From positions 1-41,164 of the forward strand of contig NZ_LLZG01000403.1 in NCBI RefSeq assembly GCF_001509475.1: a stretch of 41,164 nucleotides of DNA. The letters run 5' to 3'. The DNA comes from Streptomyces regalis (lineage in GTDB: Bacteria > Actinomycetota > Actinomycetes > Streptomycetales > Streptomycetaceae). Below are positions 1 to 8,473 of the stretch, in pieces (within the stretch, counting starts at the first letter, position 1; each line of letters opens with the position of its first letter). A program made the translations under genes and the position numbers. A model generated the notes under the pieces. That model was not told the origin of the DNA and ran no database searches. It was given only the letters and a program-made list of their open reading frames with translations.

Positions 1-1
1 G

Positions 2-349
2 GCAGCAGGCGTCTGCGCTGCTCGCCACGACCGCAAGCGGCCACCCCACGATCCCCCAACCCGGGCGGATACCCCCAGGTCCGCCGCCCCCGCCCCGCTG
101 AACGTCCCCCGCACCCCCACCGGCAACGCCGACGTCGACGCCCAGCTCGAGCGGTTGGGCGATACCGACCACCTCGCCACGGACGGGCACATCGAGGTGT
201 ACGAGGATGTACACGGGGGGCTGCGCGACGCGCTCACCGCGCTCGACGCCCACCCGGGACCTCCGGCTCCCACCCGCCACCCGACCACCACCCCTCAACG
301 AGACCCTTCGGGTCACACCCATCGATTGCCGTACGAGCACAGGAGCTGA
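2..349 (+). CDS. Small conserved protein of unknown function, 5' end not resolved
   Basis: The reading frame is open from base 2 to a TGA at 347-349. No ATG or GTG lies in frame inside the window, only a TTG at 155, so the true start is probably upstream of the window. The middle of the product (residues such as NVPRTPTGNADVD, then HIEVYEDVHGGLRDAL) looks like a folded alpha-helical segment. The last 30 residues are proline, threonine and histidine rich and look disordered. It lies 7 bases before tlyA on the same strand, and the tlyA ribosome binding site overlaps its end, so the two are likely co-transcribed. I recognise it only as the small protein often found before tlyA in Streptomyces and assign no function. 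Confidence 0.6.
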   Translation, partial: AAGVCAARHDRKRPPHDPPTRADTPRSAAPAPLNVPRTPTGNADVDAQLERLGDTDHLATDGHIEVYEDVHGGLRDALTALDAHPGPPAPTRHPTTTPQRDPSGHTHRLPYEHRS

Positions 350-356
350 ACCGAAC

Positions 357-1172
357 GTGGCAGGAGTCGCACGCCGTCGTCTCGACGCGGAGCTGGTCCG
401 CCGGAAGCTCGCGCGCTCGCGCGAGCACGCCAGCCAGCTGATCGCCGCGGGGCGGGTCTCCGTCGGCAAGACCGTCGCGACCAAGCCGGCCACGCAGGTG
501 GAGACCGCGGCGGCGATCGTCGTCGCGACCGACGGCAGTGATCCCGAGTACGTGTCGCGGGGCGGGCACAAGCTCGCGGGCGCGCTGGAGGTCTTCGTAC
601 CCCAGGGGCTCGTGGTGGAAGGGCGGCGGGCGCTGGACGCCGGCGCGTCGACCGGGGGTTTCACCGACGTCCTGCTGCGGTCGGGTGCCGCCCATGTCGT
701 GGCCGTCGACGTCGGATACGGACAACTCGCCTGGACTCTCCAGAGTGATGAACGCGTCACCGTCAAGGACCGTACGAACGTACGCGAGTTGACGCTCGAA
801 GCGATCGATGGGGAGCCAGTGGATCTTGTCGTGGGGGATCTGTCCTTCATCCCGCTCGGACTGGTGCTGCCCGCCCTGGTGCGGTGCGTGAAGCCGAACG
901 CGGACCTGGTGATGATGGTCAAGCCGCAGTTCGAGGTGGGGAAGGAACGGCTGGGAAGCGGCGGGGTCGTCCGCAGCCCCCAGCTGCGGGCCGAGGCCGT
1001 GCGCGGCGTGGCCGAGAAGGCGTGGGAACTCGGGCTCGGGGTGAAGGGGGTCACGGCCAGTCCGTTGCCCGGACCCTCCGGGAATGTCGAGTACTTTCTG
1101 TGGCTGAGTGCCGGGGCGCCCGCCCTGGACCCGGCCGACGTTGACCGTGCAGTTGCGGAGGGGCCGCGTTGA
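357..1172 (+). CDS. tlyA: TlyA family 2'-O-methyltransferase (rRNA methyltransferase / hemolysin-like)
   Basis: The product is 271 residues, the usual TlyA length. An N-terminal S4 RNA-binding domain (about 5-65, with RRKLARSREHASQLI) is followed by an FtsJ-like SAM-dependent methyltransferase. The SAM loop DAGASTGGF starts at D94; DLSFIPLG is at about 161-168 and the conserved MVKPQFE lysine at about 189. In mycobacteria TlyA 2'-O-methylates 16S and 23S rRNA and thereby gives capreomycin sensitivity; the same reaction is inferred here. The GTG at 357 was chosen because AGGAG at 341-345 lies 11 bases upstream and the S4 domain starts right after it; longer readings have no such support. Its stop overlaps the nadK start (TTGA), so the two should be translationally coupled. 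Confidence 0.93.
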   Translation: MAGVARRRLDAELVRRKLARSREHASQLIAAGRVSVGKTVATKPATQVETAAAIVVATDGSDPEYVSRGGHKLAGALEVFVPQGLVVEGRRALDAGASTGGFTDVLLRSGAAHVVAVDVGYGQLAWTLQSDERVTVKDRTNVRELTLEAIDGEPVDLVVGDLSFIPLGLVLPALVRCVKPNADLVMMVKPQFEVGKERLGSGGVVRSPQLRAEAVRGVAEKAWELGLGVKGVTASPLPGPSGNVEYFLWLSAGAPALDPADVDRAVAEGPR

Positions 1173-2074
1173 CACAGAACCGAGCTCGTACTGTCTTTCT
1201 GCTCGCCCACACCGGGCGGCCCGCGGCCATTCGCAGCGCCGAGCTGGTGGTCAAGGGCCTGCTGCGCTCGGGCATCGGCGTGCGGGTGCTGGAGGCGGAG
1301 GCCGAGGATCTGCCGCTGCCGGACGAGGTGAAGCTCGTCAAGGAGGCCACTCCGCAGTGCCTCGACGGGTGCGAGCTGCTGATAGTGCTGGGCGGTGACG
1401 GGACGCTGCTGCGGGGCGCCGAGTTCGCGCGGGCGTCCGGCGTGCCGATGCTCGGCGTCAACCTCGGACGCGTCGGGTTCCTCGCGGAGGCCGAGCGGGA
1501 CGACCTCGACAAGGTTGTCGACCGGGTGGTGACCAAGGCGTACGAGGTCGAGGAGCGGATGACCGTCGACGTCGTCGTGCATCAGAACGGCGACATCGTG
1601 CATACCGACTGGGCGCTGAACGAGGCGGCCGTGCAGAAGGCCGGCGCCGAGAAGCTGCTCGAGGTCGTGCTGGAGATCGATGGGCGGCCGGTGACGGGGT
1701 TCGGGTGCGACGGCATCGTGCTGTCGACTCCGACCGGGTCGACGGCGTATGCCTTCTCCGCGGGTGGGCCTGTGGTGTGGCCTGAGGTCGAGGCGCTGTT
1801 GATGGTGCCGATTTCGGCGCACGCGCTGTTTGCCAAGCCGTTGGTGACCTCGCCGGATTCTGTGCTGGCGGTGGAGGTTCTGCCACACATTCCGCCGGGA
1901 GTGTTGTGGTGTGACGGGCGGCGGACTGTGGAGTTGCCGCCGGGGGCGCGGGTCGAGGTGCGGCGGGGGGCTGTGCCGGTGCGGTTGGCTCGGCTGCATC
2001 ATGCTTCGTTCACTGATCGGTTGGTGGCGAAGTTTGCGTTGCCGGTTTCTGGGTGGCGGGGGGCGCCTCACTAG
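1169..2074 (+). CDS. nadK: NAD kinase
   Basis: ATP- or polyphosphate-dependent phosphorylation of NAD to NADP in the cytoplasm. The 301-residue product has the GGDGT diphosphate-binding motif at 75-79, the NE pair at 151-152 and the glycine-rich DGIVLSTPTGSTAY segment at 181-194, all diagnostic of the family. It starts with TTG, an uncommon codon, overlapping the tlyA stop by 4 bases, which implies coupled translation. The tlyA-nadK-recN order is the normal actinobacterial arrangement. The last third of the gene has more T at third positions than the rest, but the frame is intact. Confidence 0.95.
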   Translation: MTQNRARTVFLLAHTGRPAAIRSAELVVKGLLRSGIGVRVLEAEAEDLPLPDEVKLVKEATPQCLDGCELLIVLGGDGTLLRGAEFARASGVPMLGVNLGRVGFLAEAERDDLDKVVDRVVTKAYEVEERMTVDVVVHQNGDIVHTDWALNEAAVQKAGAEKLLEVVLEIDGRPVTGFGCDGIVLSTPTGSTAYAFSAGGPVVWPEVEALLMVPISAHALFAKPLVTSPDSVLAVEVLPHIPPGVLWCDGRRTVELPPGARVEVRRGAVPVRLARLHHASFTDRLVAKFALPVSGWRGAPH

Positions 2075-2099
2075 CCGTCTGTGGGGGGTTGTGCCGGAG

Positions 2100-2182
2100 C
2101 GCGGGCGGCTGCGGGTGGTTCGTGGTTGCTCGCGCCCACGCGGCGGAGCCGCACATCGATACAGCCCCGCGCCCCTGAGGGA
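2100..2182 (+). repeat. Streptomyces-type dispersed intergenic repeat (family C)
   Basis: The stretch contains, in order, GCGGGCGGCTGCGGGTGGTT, CGTGGTTGCTCGCGC, CCACGCGGCGGAGCCGCA and CAGCCCCGCGCCCCTGAGGG. From memory these match a block repeated many times between genes in Streptomyces genomes. It includes a short hairpin (CGGC-GGA-GCCG). It lies between nadK and recN and separates them by about 0.2 kb. Only one copy is in this window, so the repeat status rests on recollection and was not counted here. Confidence 0.55.
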
Positions 2183-2299
2183 AGTGACACTCGCCTGGGT
2201 GACAATGTGCTGCCGATACACATTCGTCACCTGGACCTTCACATGACTGAGGCCGGGGGCCGTCGCACTCTCCGCCCCCGACCTCGTAAGGTCGTGTCC

Positions 2300-4030
2300 G
2301 TGTTGGAGGAGATGCGGATACGGTCGCTCGGAGTCATCGACGATGCGGTCGTCGAGCTGTCGCCGGGATTCACCGCTGTCACGGGTGAGACAGGTGCGGG
2401 CAAGACCATGGTGGTCACCAGCCTGGGGCTGTTGCTCGGTGGGCGGGCGGACCCGGCGCTCGTGCGGATCGGGGCCGAGAAGGCGGTCGTGGAGGGGCGG
2501 ATCGCCGTGCCTTCGGGCGCGCCGGTCGTCGTACGGGTCGAGGAGGCGGGGGCCGAGCTCGACGACGGGGCGTTGCTGATCAGCCGTACCGTTTCCGCCG
2601 AGGGGCGGTCGCGGGCGCATCTCGGTGGGCGCAGTGTGCCCGTGGGGATGCTGGCCGAGCTCGCCGACGAGCTGGTGGCCGTGCACGGGCAGACCGATCA
2701 GCAGGGCTTGCTGAAGCTGGCCCGGCAGCGACAGGCGCTCGACCGGTACGCGGGGGATTCCGTCGCTGTGCCGCTCGCCAAGTACACCGAGGCCTACCGG
2801 CGGCTGCGGGCCGTCTCTGTCGAGCTCGACGAGATCGTGACACGCGCGCGTGAGCGGGCTCAGGAAGCCGACATGCTGCGGTTCGGGCTCGACGAGATCG
2901 CGGGTGTCGAGCCGCGGGCCGGGGAGGACGTGGAGCTCGCGGAGGAGGCCGAGCGGCTGGGGCACGCGGAGGCGCTGTCGTCGGCCGCCACGGCCGCTCA
3001 CGCCGCGCTCGCCGGCAACCCGGAGGACCCCGAGGGCATCGACGCCGCGACGCTTGTCGCCGGTGCGCAGCGGGCCCTGGACGCCGTGCGGTCGCACGAT
3101 CCGGCGCTGGCCGCGCTGGCGGAGCGGATCGGGGAGATCGGGATCCTGCTGGGCGATGTCGCCGGGGAGTTGGCCGGGTACGCCGATGATCTGGACGCGG
3201 ACCCGCTGCGGCTCGCGGCCGTCGAGGAACGGCGGGCCGCGCTGAACGGGCTCACGCGGAAGTACGGCGAGAACGTCGCCTCCGTGCTCGCCTGGGCCGA
3301 GGAGAGCGCGGCGCGGCTGACCGAGCTGGACAGCGACGACGAGCGCATCGACGAGTTGACCGCCGAGCGGGATGCGCTGCGGGCCGAGCTGGGCGGGCTG
3401 GCGCAGGCGTTGACCGATGCGCGGACGGACGCCGCCGAGCGGTTCGCCGCCGCGGTGACGGCGGAGCTGGCCTCGCTCGCGATGCCGCACGCGCGCGTGT
3501 CCTTCGACATCCGGCAGACCGAGGATCCCGAGGGCGTGGAGGTCGGCGGGCGTGCGGTCGCCTACGGGCCGTCGGGTGCGGACGAGGTCGAGCTGCTGCT
3601 CGCTCCGCATCCGGGAGCGCCGCCCCGGCCCATCGCCAAGGGCGCGTCCGGCGGTGAGCTCTCGCGCGTGATGCTCGCCGTCGAGGTCGTGTTCGCGGGG
3701 ACCGATCCCGTGCCGACGTATCTCTTCGACGAGGTCGACGCCGGCGTCGGCGGCAAGGCGGCCGTGGAGATCGGGCGGCGGTTGGCCCGGCTGGCGAGGA
3801 CCGCGCAGGTCGTCGTCGTGACCCACCTGCCGCAGGTCGCTGCCTTCGCCGACCGGCAGTTGCTCGTCGAGAAGACCAACGACGGGTCGGTCACCCGGTC
3901 CGGGGTGAAGGTGCTGGAGGGCGAGGAGCGGGTGCGGGAGCTGTCCCGGATGCTCGCCGGGCAGGAGGACTCGGAGACCGCGCGGGCACACGCGGAGGAG
4001 TTGCTGGCGACGGCTCGGGCGGACGTGTAG
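2300..4030 (+). CDS. recN: DNA repair protein RecN
   Basis: SMC-like ATPase acting early in double-strand-break repair. The 576-residue product begins MRIRSLGVIDD after five extra residues. Walker A GETGAGKT is at about 29-36, the middle is a long charged coiled-coil (about 150-400), and the C-terminal half carries the ABC signature GASGGELSRVMLAVEV and Walker B YLFDEVDAGVGG. Head-coil-head order and length are normal for RecN. GTG at 2300 is preferred because AAGG at 2288-2291 lies about 8 bases upstream. GTG at 2294 and ATG at 2312 are in frame and possible. The open frame extends back to 2081, but that part is the dispersed repeat. Confidence 0.94.
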   Translation: MLEEMRIRSLGVIDDAVVELSPGFTAVTGETGAGKTMVVTSLGLLLGGRADPALVRIGAEKAVVEGRIAVPSGAPVVVRVEEAGAELDDGALLISRTVSAEGRSRAHLGGRSVPVGMLAELADELVAVHGQTDQQGLLKLARQRQALDRYAGDSVAVPLAKYTEAYRRLRAVSVELDEIVTRARERAQEADMLRFGLDEIAGVEPRAGEDVELAEEAERLGHAEALSSAATAAHAALAGNPEDPEGIDAATLVAGAQRALDAVRSHDPALAALAERIGEIGILLGDVAGELAGYADDLDADPLRLAAVEERRAALNGLTRKYGENVASVLAWAEESAARLTELDSDDERIDELTAERDALRAELGGLAQALTDARTDAAERFAAAVTAELASLAMPHARVSFDIRQTEDPEGVEVGGRAVAYGPSGADEVELLLAPHPGAPPRPIAKGASGGELSRVMLAVEVVFAGTDPVPTYLFDEVDAGVGGKAAVEIGRRLARLARTAQVVVVTHLPQVAAFADRQLLVEKTNDGSVTRSGVKVLEGEERVRELSRMLAGQEDSETARAHAEELLATARADV

Positions 4031-4444
4031 CGCGAGCACCGGTGGAACGGGCCGTGCGTCGCCGTGGCCCCCGGCCGTGTCACTCCGCGCCGCCTGTGGT
4101 CGTCCGGGTGGCGCTCGCGAGGCTTCACGGCGGGTGCGGAAGCGTCGTGGCCGTTGGCCGGCGAGGATCTCGGGGAGCGGCTCCTCCATGCCGTACTGGG
4201 CCGTCAGAGTCGTCGCGCTGTCGCTCTGTGTTGCGCAACTGCCGTGCCGACGCGTGGTCACCGAGTCTGTGGGCGCGGCCTCTTCGCGATGTGCCCCCGC
4301 CGAGGCATGCTCCACGTGCGCATGTTCGGCCACACCCCCCACCCTGCCTCACTCGTGCAGGTGACTCGGCCCGTCGCGTTGCCCGGCGTCTGCGCCGCTT
4401 TCGCCCACCCGCCGTGCCCGGAACAGCCGTACGTCCTGGCATCC
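4031..4444. other. Gap with no convincing gene
   Basis: Between the recN stop and the promoter-like site before the glycosyltransferase, several frames are open for 70-140 codons on both strands. None shows the strong third-position G/C bias of its neighbours, a recognisable domain, or a good ribosome binding site. The plus-strand translation is rich in Cys, Arg and Pro. It may be the remnant of a lost gene; this is the point where mycobacteria carry other genes between recN and pyrG. Confidence 0.5.
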
Positions 4445-4474
4445 TTGGCGTAAACACGTCGTACGCGTAGGGAT
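4445..4474 (+). promoter_or_regulatory. Possible vegetative promoter for the glycosyltransferase gene
   Basis: TTGGCG (4445-4450), a 17-base spacer and TAGGGA (4468-4473) resemble the Streptomyces HrdB consensus TTGACN-16/18-TAGRRT. Transcription would start near 4480, giving a leader of about 70 bases before the GTG at 4553. Confidence 0.4.
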
Positions 4475-4552
4475 CTCGCGGTACACCCCCTCCGCCCGAT
4501 CCTTCTGTACTTTCTTCGTGACCGCCCGACCCGAACCAGGAGCCCCGGCCAC

Positions 4553-5689
4553 GTGACCCCCGTGAGCAGCCACTCACCGCACGGCCAGTCGTCGCTGCGC
4601 ACCGTGCAGGTGCTGGGCGGCGGCAACGCCGGCAGTAGCGCGCATGTGCGATCGCTGGCCTCGGGCCTGGTCGCGCGGGGCGTGCGGGTCACCGTGTGTG
4701 CCCCTGTCGAGGCCGATCGTGCCTACGACTTCACCGGGGCCGGCGCCGAGCACGTACACGTGCCACGCAGCAGCGACCCCGCCTCCGTGGCGGCCCTGCG
4801 GGCGGCGTGCGCCGACGCCGACCTGGTGCACGCGCACGGGCTGCACGCCTCCTTCCGTGCCGTGCTCGCGCTCAGCGGGCGGCGTACTCCGCTCGTCGTC
4901 ACCTGGCACGACCGGGCGCATGCAGAGGGGGCCCGCGCCCATCTCGTACGGCTGTTGGAGCGGCGGGTCGTCAAGGCCGCCTCCGTCGTGCTCGGGACCA
5001 CATCGGCGCTCGTGGACCGGGCCCGCCGGACCGGTGCGCGGGACGCCCGCCTCGCCGCCGTCGCGATGCCCGGGCCGGGCCGTGCCGTCGAGCGCGACGA
5101 CCCCGACCGGCTGCGGCCCAAGGTGCGGGCCGAACTCGGGGCCACCGGACGCCCGTTGCTGATCGCCGTCGGCTCGCTGGAGCGGCATCGCGGGTACGAC
5201 GTGCTGCTGGACGCCTCGCGCGCGTGGCTGCGGCTCGATCCCGTGCCGTTGGTCGTGATCGCGGGGGAGGGGGCGCTGCGGGCCGCTCTGCAGCAGCGGA
5301 TCGAGGACGAGGGGCTGCCCGTACGGCTCATCGGACGGCGTGACGACGTCTCCGAGCTGCTCGCCGCCGCCGACGTCGCGCTCCTGCCGAGCAGTTGGGA
5401 GTCGCGGTCCGTCCTCGCCCAGGAGGCCCTCCACGCGCGCGTGCCGCTCGTCGCCACCGAGGTCGGCGGCGTGCCGGAGCTCGTCGGTGACGCGGCCGAA
5501 CTCGTCCCGTACGGCGACCCGGAGGCACTCGCCGACGCCGTCGTACGGCTGCTCGGCGACTCCGAGCGCCGGGAACTCCTCAAGGAGCGGGGCGGGCGGC
5601 AGGCGGCGACCTGGCCGACCGAGGACGAGACGGTTGCCCAAGTGCTCAGCGTGTACGACGAGTTGACGCAGCCGCAGCCCATGATCTAG
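4553..5689 (+). CDS. GT4-family glycosyltransferase
   Basis: A 378-residue GT-B fold enzyme. The N-terminal domain starts VQVLGGGNAGSSAHV, a donor/acceptor glycine-rich loop, and has the VHAHGLHA segment near 97. The C-terminal domain has LIAVGSLERHRGYDVLLDA, the nucleotide-sugar EX7E motif in ESRSVLAQE, and VATEVGGVPELVGD. This is the usual GT4 architecture (retaining transfer from an activated sugar). Donor and acceptor cannot be told from sequence; a cell-envelope or metabolite glycan is an inference. The GTG start is set by AGGAG at 4538-4542. It is monocistronic, with its own likely promoter, and converges on the PucR-type gene. Confidence 0.85.
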   Translation: MTPVSSHSPHGQSSLRTVQVLGGGNAGSSAHVRSLASGLVARGVRVTVCAPVEADRAYDFTGAGAEHVHVPRSSDPASVAALRAACADADLVHAHGLHASFRAVLALSGRRTPLVVTWHDRAHAEGARAHLVRLLERRVVKAASVVLGTTSALVDRARRTGARDARLAAVAMPGPGRAVERDDPDRLRPKVRAELGATGRPLLIAVGSLERHRGYDVLLDASRAWLRLDPVPLVVIAGEGALRAALQQRIEDEGLPVRLIGRRDDVSELLAAADVALLPSSWESRSVLAQEALHARVPLVATEVGGVPELVGDAAELVPYGDPEALADAVVRLLGDSERRELLKERGGRQAATWPTEDETVAQVLSVYDELTQPQPMI

Positions 5690-5702
5690 ACGCCGGACGC
5701 GT

Positions 5703-5760
5703 CTCTACTCCTCGACCCCTCTACCTCTTTTACCCCTCTACCCTTCTGCCCTCTATCCCG
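5703..5760. other. Pyrimidine-rich tract between convergent genes
   Basis: Nearly every base on the plus strand is C or T, with imperfect repeats of CCCTCTACC. It lies between the glycosyltransferase stop (5689) and the end of the PucR-type gene (stop codon at 5753-5755). No stem-loop terminator is visible here. Confidence 0.5.
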
Positions 5761-7405
5761 CATGCCTTCGCGCCCGCAGCGCCAGGCTCAACGCCAGCAC
5801 CGTCTGTGGGTCGTCGAGGTCGGTGCCGAGCAACTCGCCGATGCGGGCGAGGCGGTTGTAGAGCGTCTGTCGGTTGAGGTGCAGCTCGCGGGCCGTCTCC
5901 GCCTTGCGACCCGCGTGCGCCAAGTACGTCTCCAGGGTGGGCAGCAGAGGCGGCCGGGAGCGGTTGTCATGGTCGCGGAGCGGGCCGATCGCGCGGTCCA
6001 CGAAGGCCGCGAGGTCCGGGTGGTCGCGCAGCCGCCACAGCAGCAGGTCGATGTCCAGGCGCCGGGCGTCGTACCAGGGGCGGTCGGACAGGCCCTGCGC
6101 CGCCGTCGCCGTCTCCGCCGCGTGCCTGAGGCCCGCCGACGCAGTCGCCCAGCTGCCCGCGACGCCGACGACCACGACCGGCGGCTGCGCGCCCGGCCGC
6201 TGGATCCCGGCCCGCTCGACACCGGCCCGCAGCGCCGCCGCGACCCGGTCCGCGACCGCCGACCGGTCCGACTCCGCACGCAGGCCCAGGAGCAGGGGGA
6301 CGCGGCCCTCGACCGGGCGTACGCCCAGCAGGACCGGAACTCCTACGGACGCCAGCTCCTCGCCGACCGCGCGCGCCAGTACCGCCCAGCCGCCGCTGGG
6401 GGACAGCGCGTCCCCCAGCCGCATCACGACCGGCAGCAGCGGGCTGTCACCGGGCTTGAAGCCCAGTACGCGCGCCTGTGCCGGGGCGTCCTCGGCGGCG
6501 ATCCGGCCCTCCGCGAGGTCGGTCAGGAAGTCGCCGCGACCGCGTGCCGCCAGCTCCTCCTCCTGGCGTGCCTGCATCAGCACCACGGCCAGGATGCCCG
6601 CGGCCCGCTCGGCGGCGATCCGGTGTACGGGCGCCAGAGGGCCGCGCACGGGGAGGAGCACGAGTCGGGCCCGGACCGAGCCCGTCCCCGGGCCGCCCCC
6701 CGGAACATCCACGAGCACCGCCCCGGCGGGCGGCGGCGCGTCCTTGTGCTGCCCCCGCAGCCCTTCCCATACCTGCAACGGATCCGCCCCCTCGGGCCCG
6801 GCCCCGGCGGCGTACAGCAGCCGGCCGTCCGTCGTCTCCAGGAAGACCGGGTTGCCGCCGAAGTCGGCCAGGATGCCGAGCACCTGGGGCACACCGCCGC
6901 CGCCGAGCAGTGCTTCCGTGCACCGGCGGTGCACCTCCTCCGCCCGTTGCAGCAGCGCGTAGTGGCCGTTGACGATCTCGGTGTGGATCTCCTCGGTGAC
7001 CGTCACGAAAGGCACCTCGCGGTGCAGCTGGATCAGCGGCAGACCGGCCGTACGTGCCGTGTCGACCAGCGTGGCGGGCAGGCGTGTGAAGCGCGGGCCC
7101 AGCTCGATGACGAGGGCCGCGATGCCGCGCTCGGCCAGGGTGCGCACGAACGCGCGCTGGTCGGCCGGACGCGTACCGAGGCCGTAGCCGGTGGTCAGTA
7201 GCAGCTCCCCGCCCTTCAGCAGGGAGGCGATGTGGGGCACCTCGCCCGCGTGCACCCAGCGCACGGTCCGCCCCAGCCGGTCGGCGCCCGCCAGGACCTC
7301 GGGGAGCCCGCTGCGCAGGCCGGGCAGCTCCAGAGCCCGCCGCACGGTGATCCCGGCGCCGTGGGTGCCGAAGCCGCTGTCCGTACCGCCCGTACCGCTG
7401 TCCAT
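5753..7405 (-). CDS. PucR-family transcriptional regulator
   Basis: About 550 residues. The N-terminal part (VRRALELPGLRSGLPEVLAG, then KGGELLLTTGYGL) is the PucR/PurC-like sensor domain. A middle GAF-like region follows. The C-terminus is the PucR helix-turn-helix (ETYLAHAGRKAETARELHL, NRQTLYNRLARI). Members control purine or amino-acid catabolism in several bacteria; the effector here is unknown. ATG at 7405 is the better start by domain position. GTG at 7429 is in frame, with GGAAG directly upstream but very close, so the start is uncertain. It is divergent from the LLM oxidoreductase gene, which is therefore a plausible target. Confidence 0.88.
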   Translation of the reverse strand: MDSGTGGTDSGFGTHGAGITVRRALELPGLRSGLPEVLAGADRLGRTVRWVHAGEVPHIASLLKGGELLLTTGYGLGTRPADQRAFVRTLAERGIAALVIELGPRFTRLPATLVDTARTAGLPLIQLHREVPFVTVTEEIHTEIVNGHYALLQRAEEVHRRCTEALLGGGGVPQVLGILADFGGNPVFLETTDGRLLYAAGAGPEGADPLQVWEGLRGQHKDAPPPAGAVLVDVPGGGPGTGSVRARLVLLPVRGPLAPVHRIAAERAAGILAVVLMQARQEEELAARGRGDFLTDLAEGRIAAEDAPAQARVLGFKPGDSPLLPVVMRLGDALSPSGGWAVLARAVGEELASVGVPVLLGVRPVEGRVPLLLGLRAESDRSAVADRVAAALRAGVERAGIQRPGAQPPVVVVGVAGSWATASAGLRHAAETATAAQGLSDRPWYDARRLDIDLLLWRLRDHPDLAAFVDRAIGPLRDHDNRSRPPLLPTLETYLAHAGRKAETARELHLNRQTLYNRLARIGELLGTDLDDPQTVLALSLALRARRHAG

Positions 7406-7504
7406 GAGCCGGACGCTACCCGCGGTCACGCTTCCACGACATATCCGGACCGTTACGGGAGGAGAAGCCGGTTACGGCGCGTGCGGCGGGGTAGCGGCGC
7501 CTGT

Positions 7505-8467
7505 ATGGACTTCAGCGTGGTTGCCGTGGCACGGGAGGACGACAGTGAGGTCGAGGAGCCGTTGCGGGTGGCGGTGGTCGCCGATCGGCTCGGGTACTGC
7601 GAGGTGTGGGCGGGGGAGGGGCCGACCTGGGACTCCTTCGTCCTCGCCGCGGCGATCGGGCGGGCCACCGAGCGGGTCGCGCTGACGGCCGGTCCCGTGG
7701 CGGTGTCGGTGCGTGAGCCGTTCGGTATCGCGCGGGGTGCCGCCTCGGTCGCCGCCGTCACCGGGAGGCCGGTCGGGGTGGCGCTGGGGACGTCCAGCAA
7801 GCGGGTGGTGGAGGGCGTGCACGGGGTGCCGCGAGTGCGGCCCGCGGCGGCGATGGAGGCCTCGGCGGCAGCCTTGCGCGTCCTCCTGCACGGCAAGCCC
7901 GGCGAGCCGGTCGTCCCGGGCAGTGCCTTTCCGCGCCGCCTCCCGCCTCCAGGCGGCCCGCTCACCGTGGCGGCGTTCGGCGACCGAGCGATCGCCACGG
8001 CGGCAGCGCACTCCGACCGCATGCTGCTCGACCTCGTCTCGCCGGAACAGGTCCGCATGCTGCGGGCGAAACTCGAAGCGGCCGCCGAGCGCGCGGGCCG
8101 TACGGCGCCGCCGACCCTGGCCGCCTGGCTGCCTGCCGCCGTCGATCCGGACCCTCAGTCCCTCGCGCAGGTCCTGCGGAGCATCGCCGGGTATCTGACG
8201 GTGCCGGGCTACAGCGACATGTTCGAGGCGGCCGGTTTCAGGGAGGCGGTCGAGCTGGCCCGCACCGGTGCCGACCCCGGCACCCTGGTCCGCGCGCTGC
8301 CCGCTGCGGCGGCCGACATGGTCGGGCTGGTGGGTGACCTGGACGCCGTACGCGCGCGTGTCGAGGAGTATGCCGAGGCCGGACTCGACGAGATCGCCCT
8401 CGTCCCGGCGACGGCAGGCGATCCGGGCGGGGAGCGGACGCTGACGGCATTCAGGCAAGCCTGGTGA
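7505..8467 (+). CDS. LLM-class (F420- or flavin-dependent) oxidoreductase
   Basis: 320 residues with luciferase-like monooxygenase features: the N-terminal DRLGYCEVWAGEG segment, then RATERVALTAGPVAVSVRE, and near the C-terminus GDLDAVRARVEEYAEAGLDEIALVP. The family reduces or oxidises small molecules in a TIM barrel using F420H2 or FMNH2; the substrate is unknown. ATG at 7505 has no Shine-Dalgarno sequence in front. TAGCGG at 7492-7497 would place the transcript start at or just before the ATG, so the mRNA may be leaderless. GTG at 7481 is an in-frame alternative; the GGAGGAG near 7460 is too far for either. The gene ends 6 bases before the convergent FAD oxidoreductase. Confidence 0.85.
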   Translation: MDFSVVAVAREDDSEVEEPLRVAVVADRLGYCEVWAGEGPTWDSFVLAAAIGRATERVALTAGPVAVSVREPFGIARGAASVAAVTGRPVGVALGTSSKRVVEGVHGVPRVRPAAAMEASAAALRVLLHGKPGEPVVPGSAFPRRLPPPGGPLTVAAFGDRAIATAAAHSDRMLLDLVSPEQVRMLRAKLEAAAERAGRTAPPTLAAWLPAAVDPDPQSLAQVLRSIAGYLTVPGYSDMFEAAGFREAVELARTGADPGTLVRALPAAAADMVGLVGDLDAVRARVEEYAEAGLDEIALVPATAGDPGGERTLTAFRQAW

Positions 8468-8473
8468 CGGCGC

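Noticed and set aside
2081..2299. Longer recN start at GTG 2081
   Set aside because: The added residues are encoded by the dispersed repeat, and RecN proteins begin right at MRIRSLG-like sequence.
4064..4453. 129-codon plus-strand frame after recN
   Set aside because: Codon bias is weak, it is Cys- and Arg-rich, and no ribosome binding site or recognisable motif is present.
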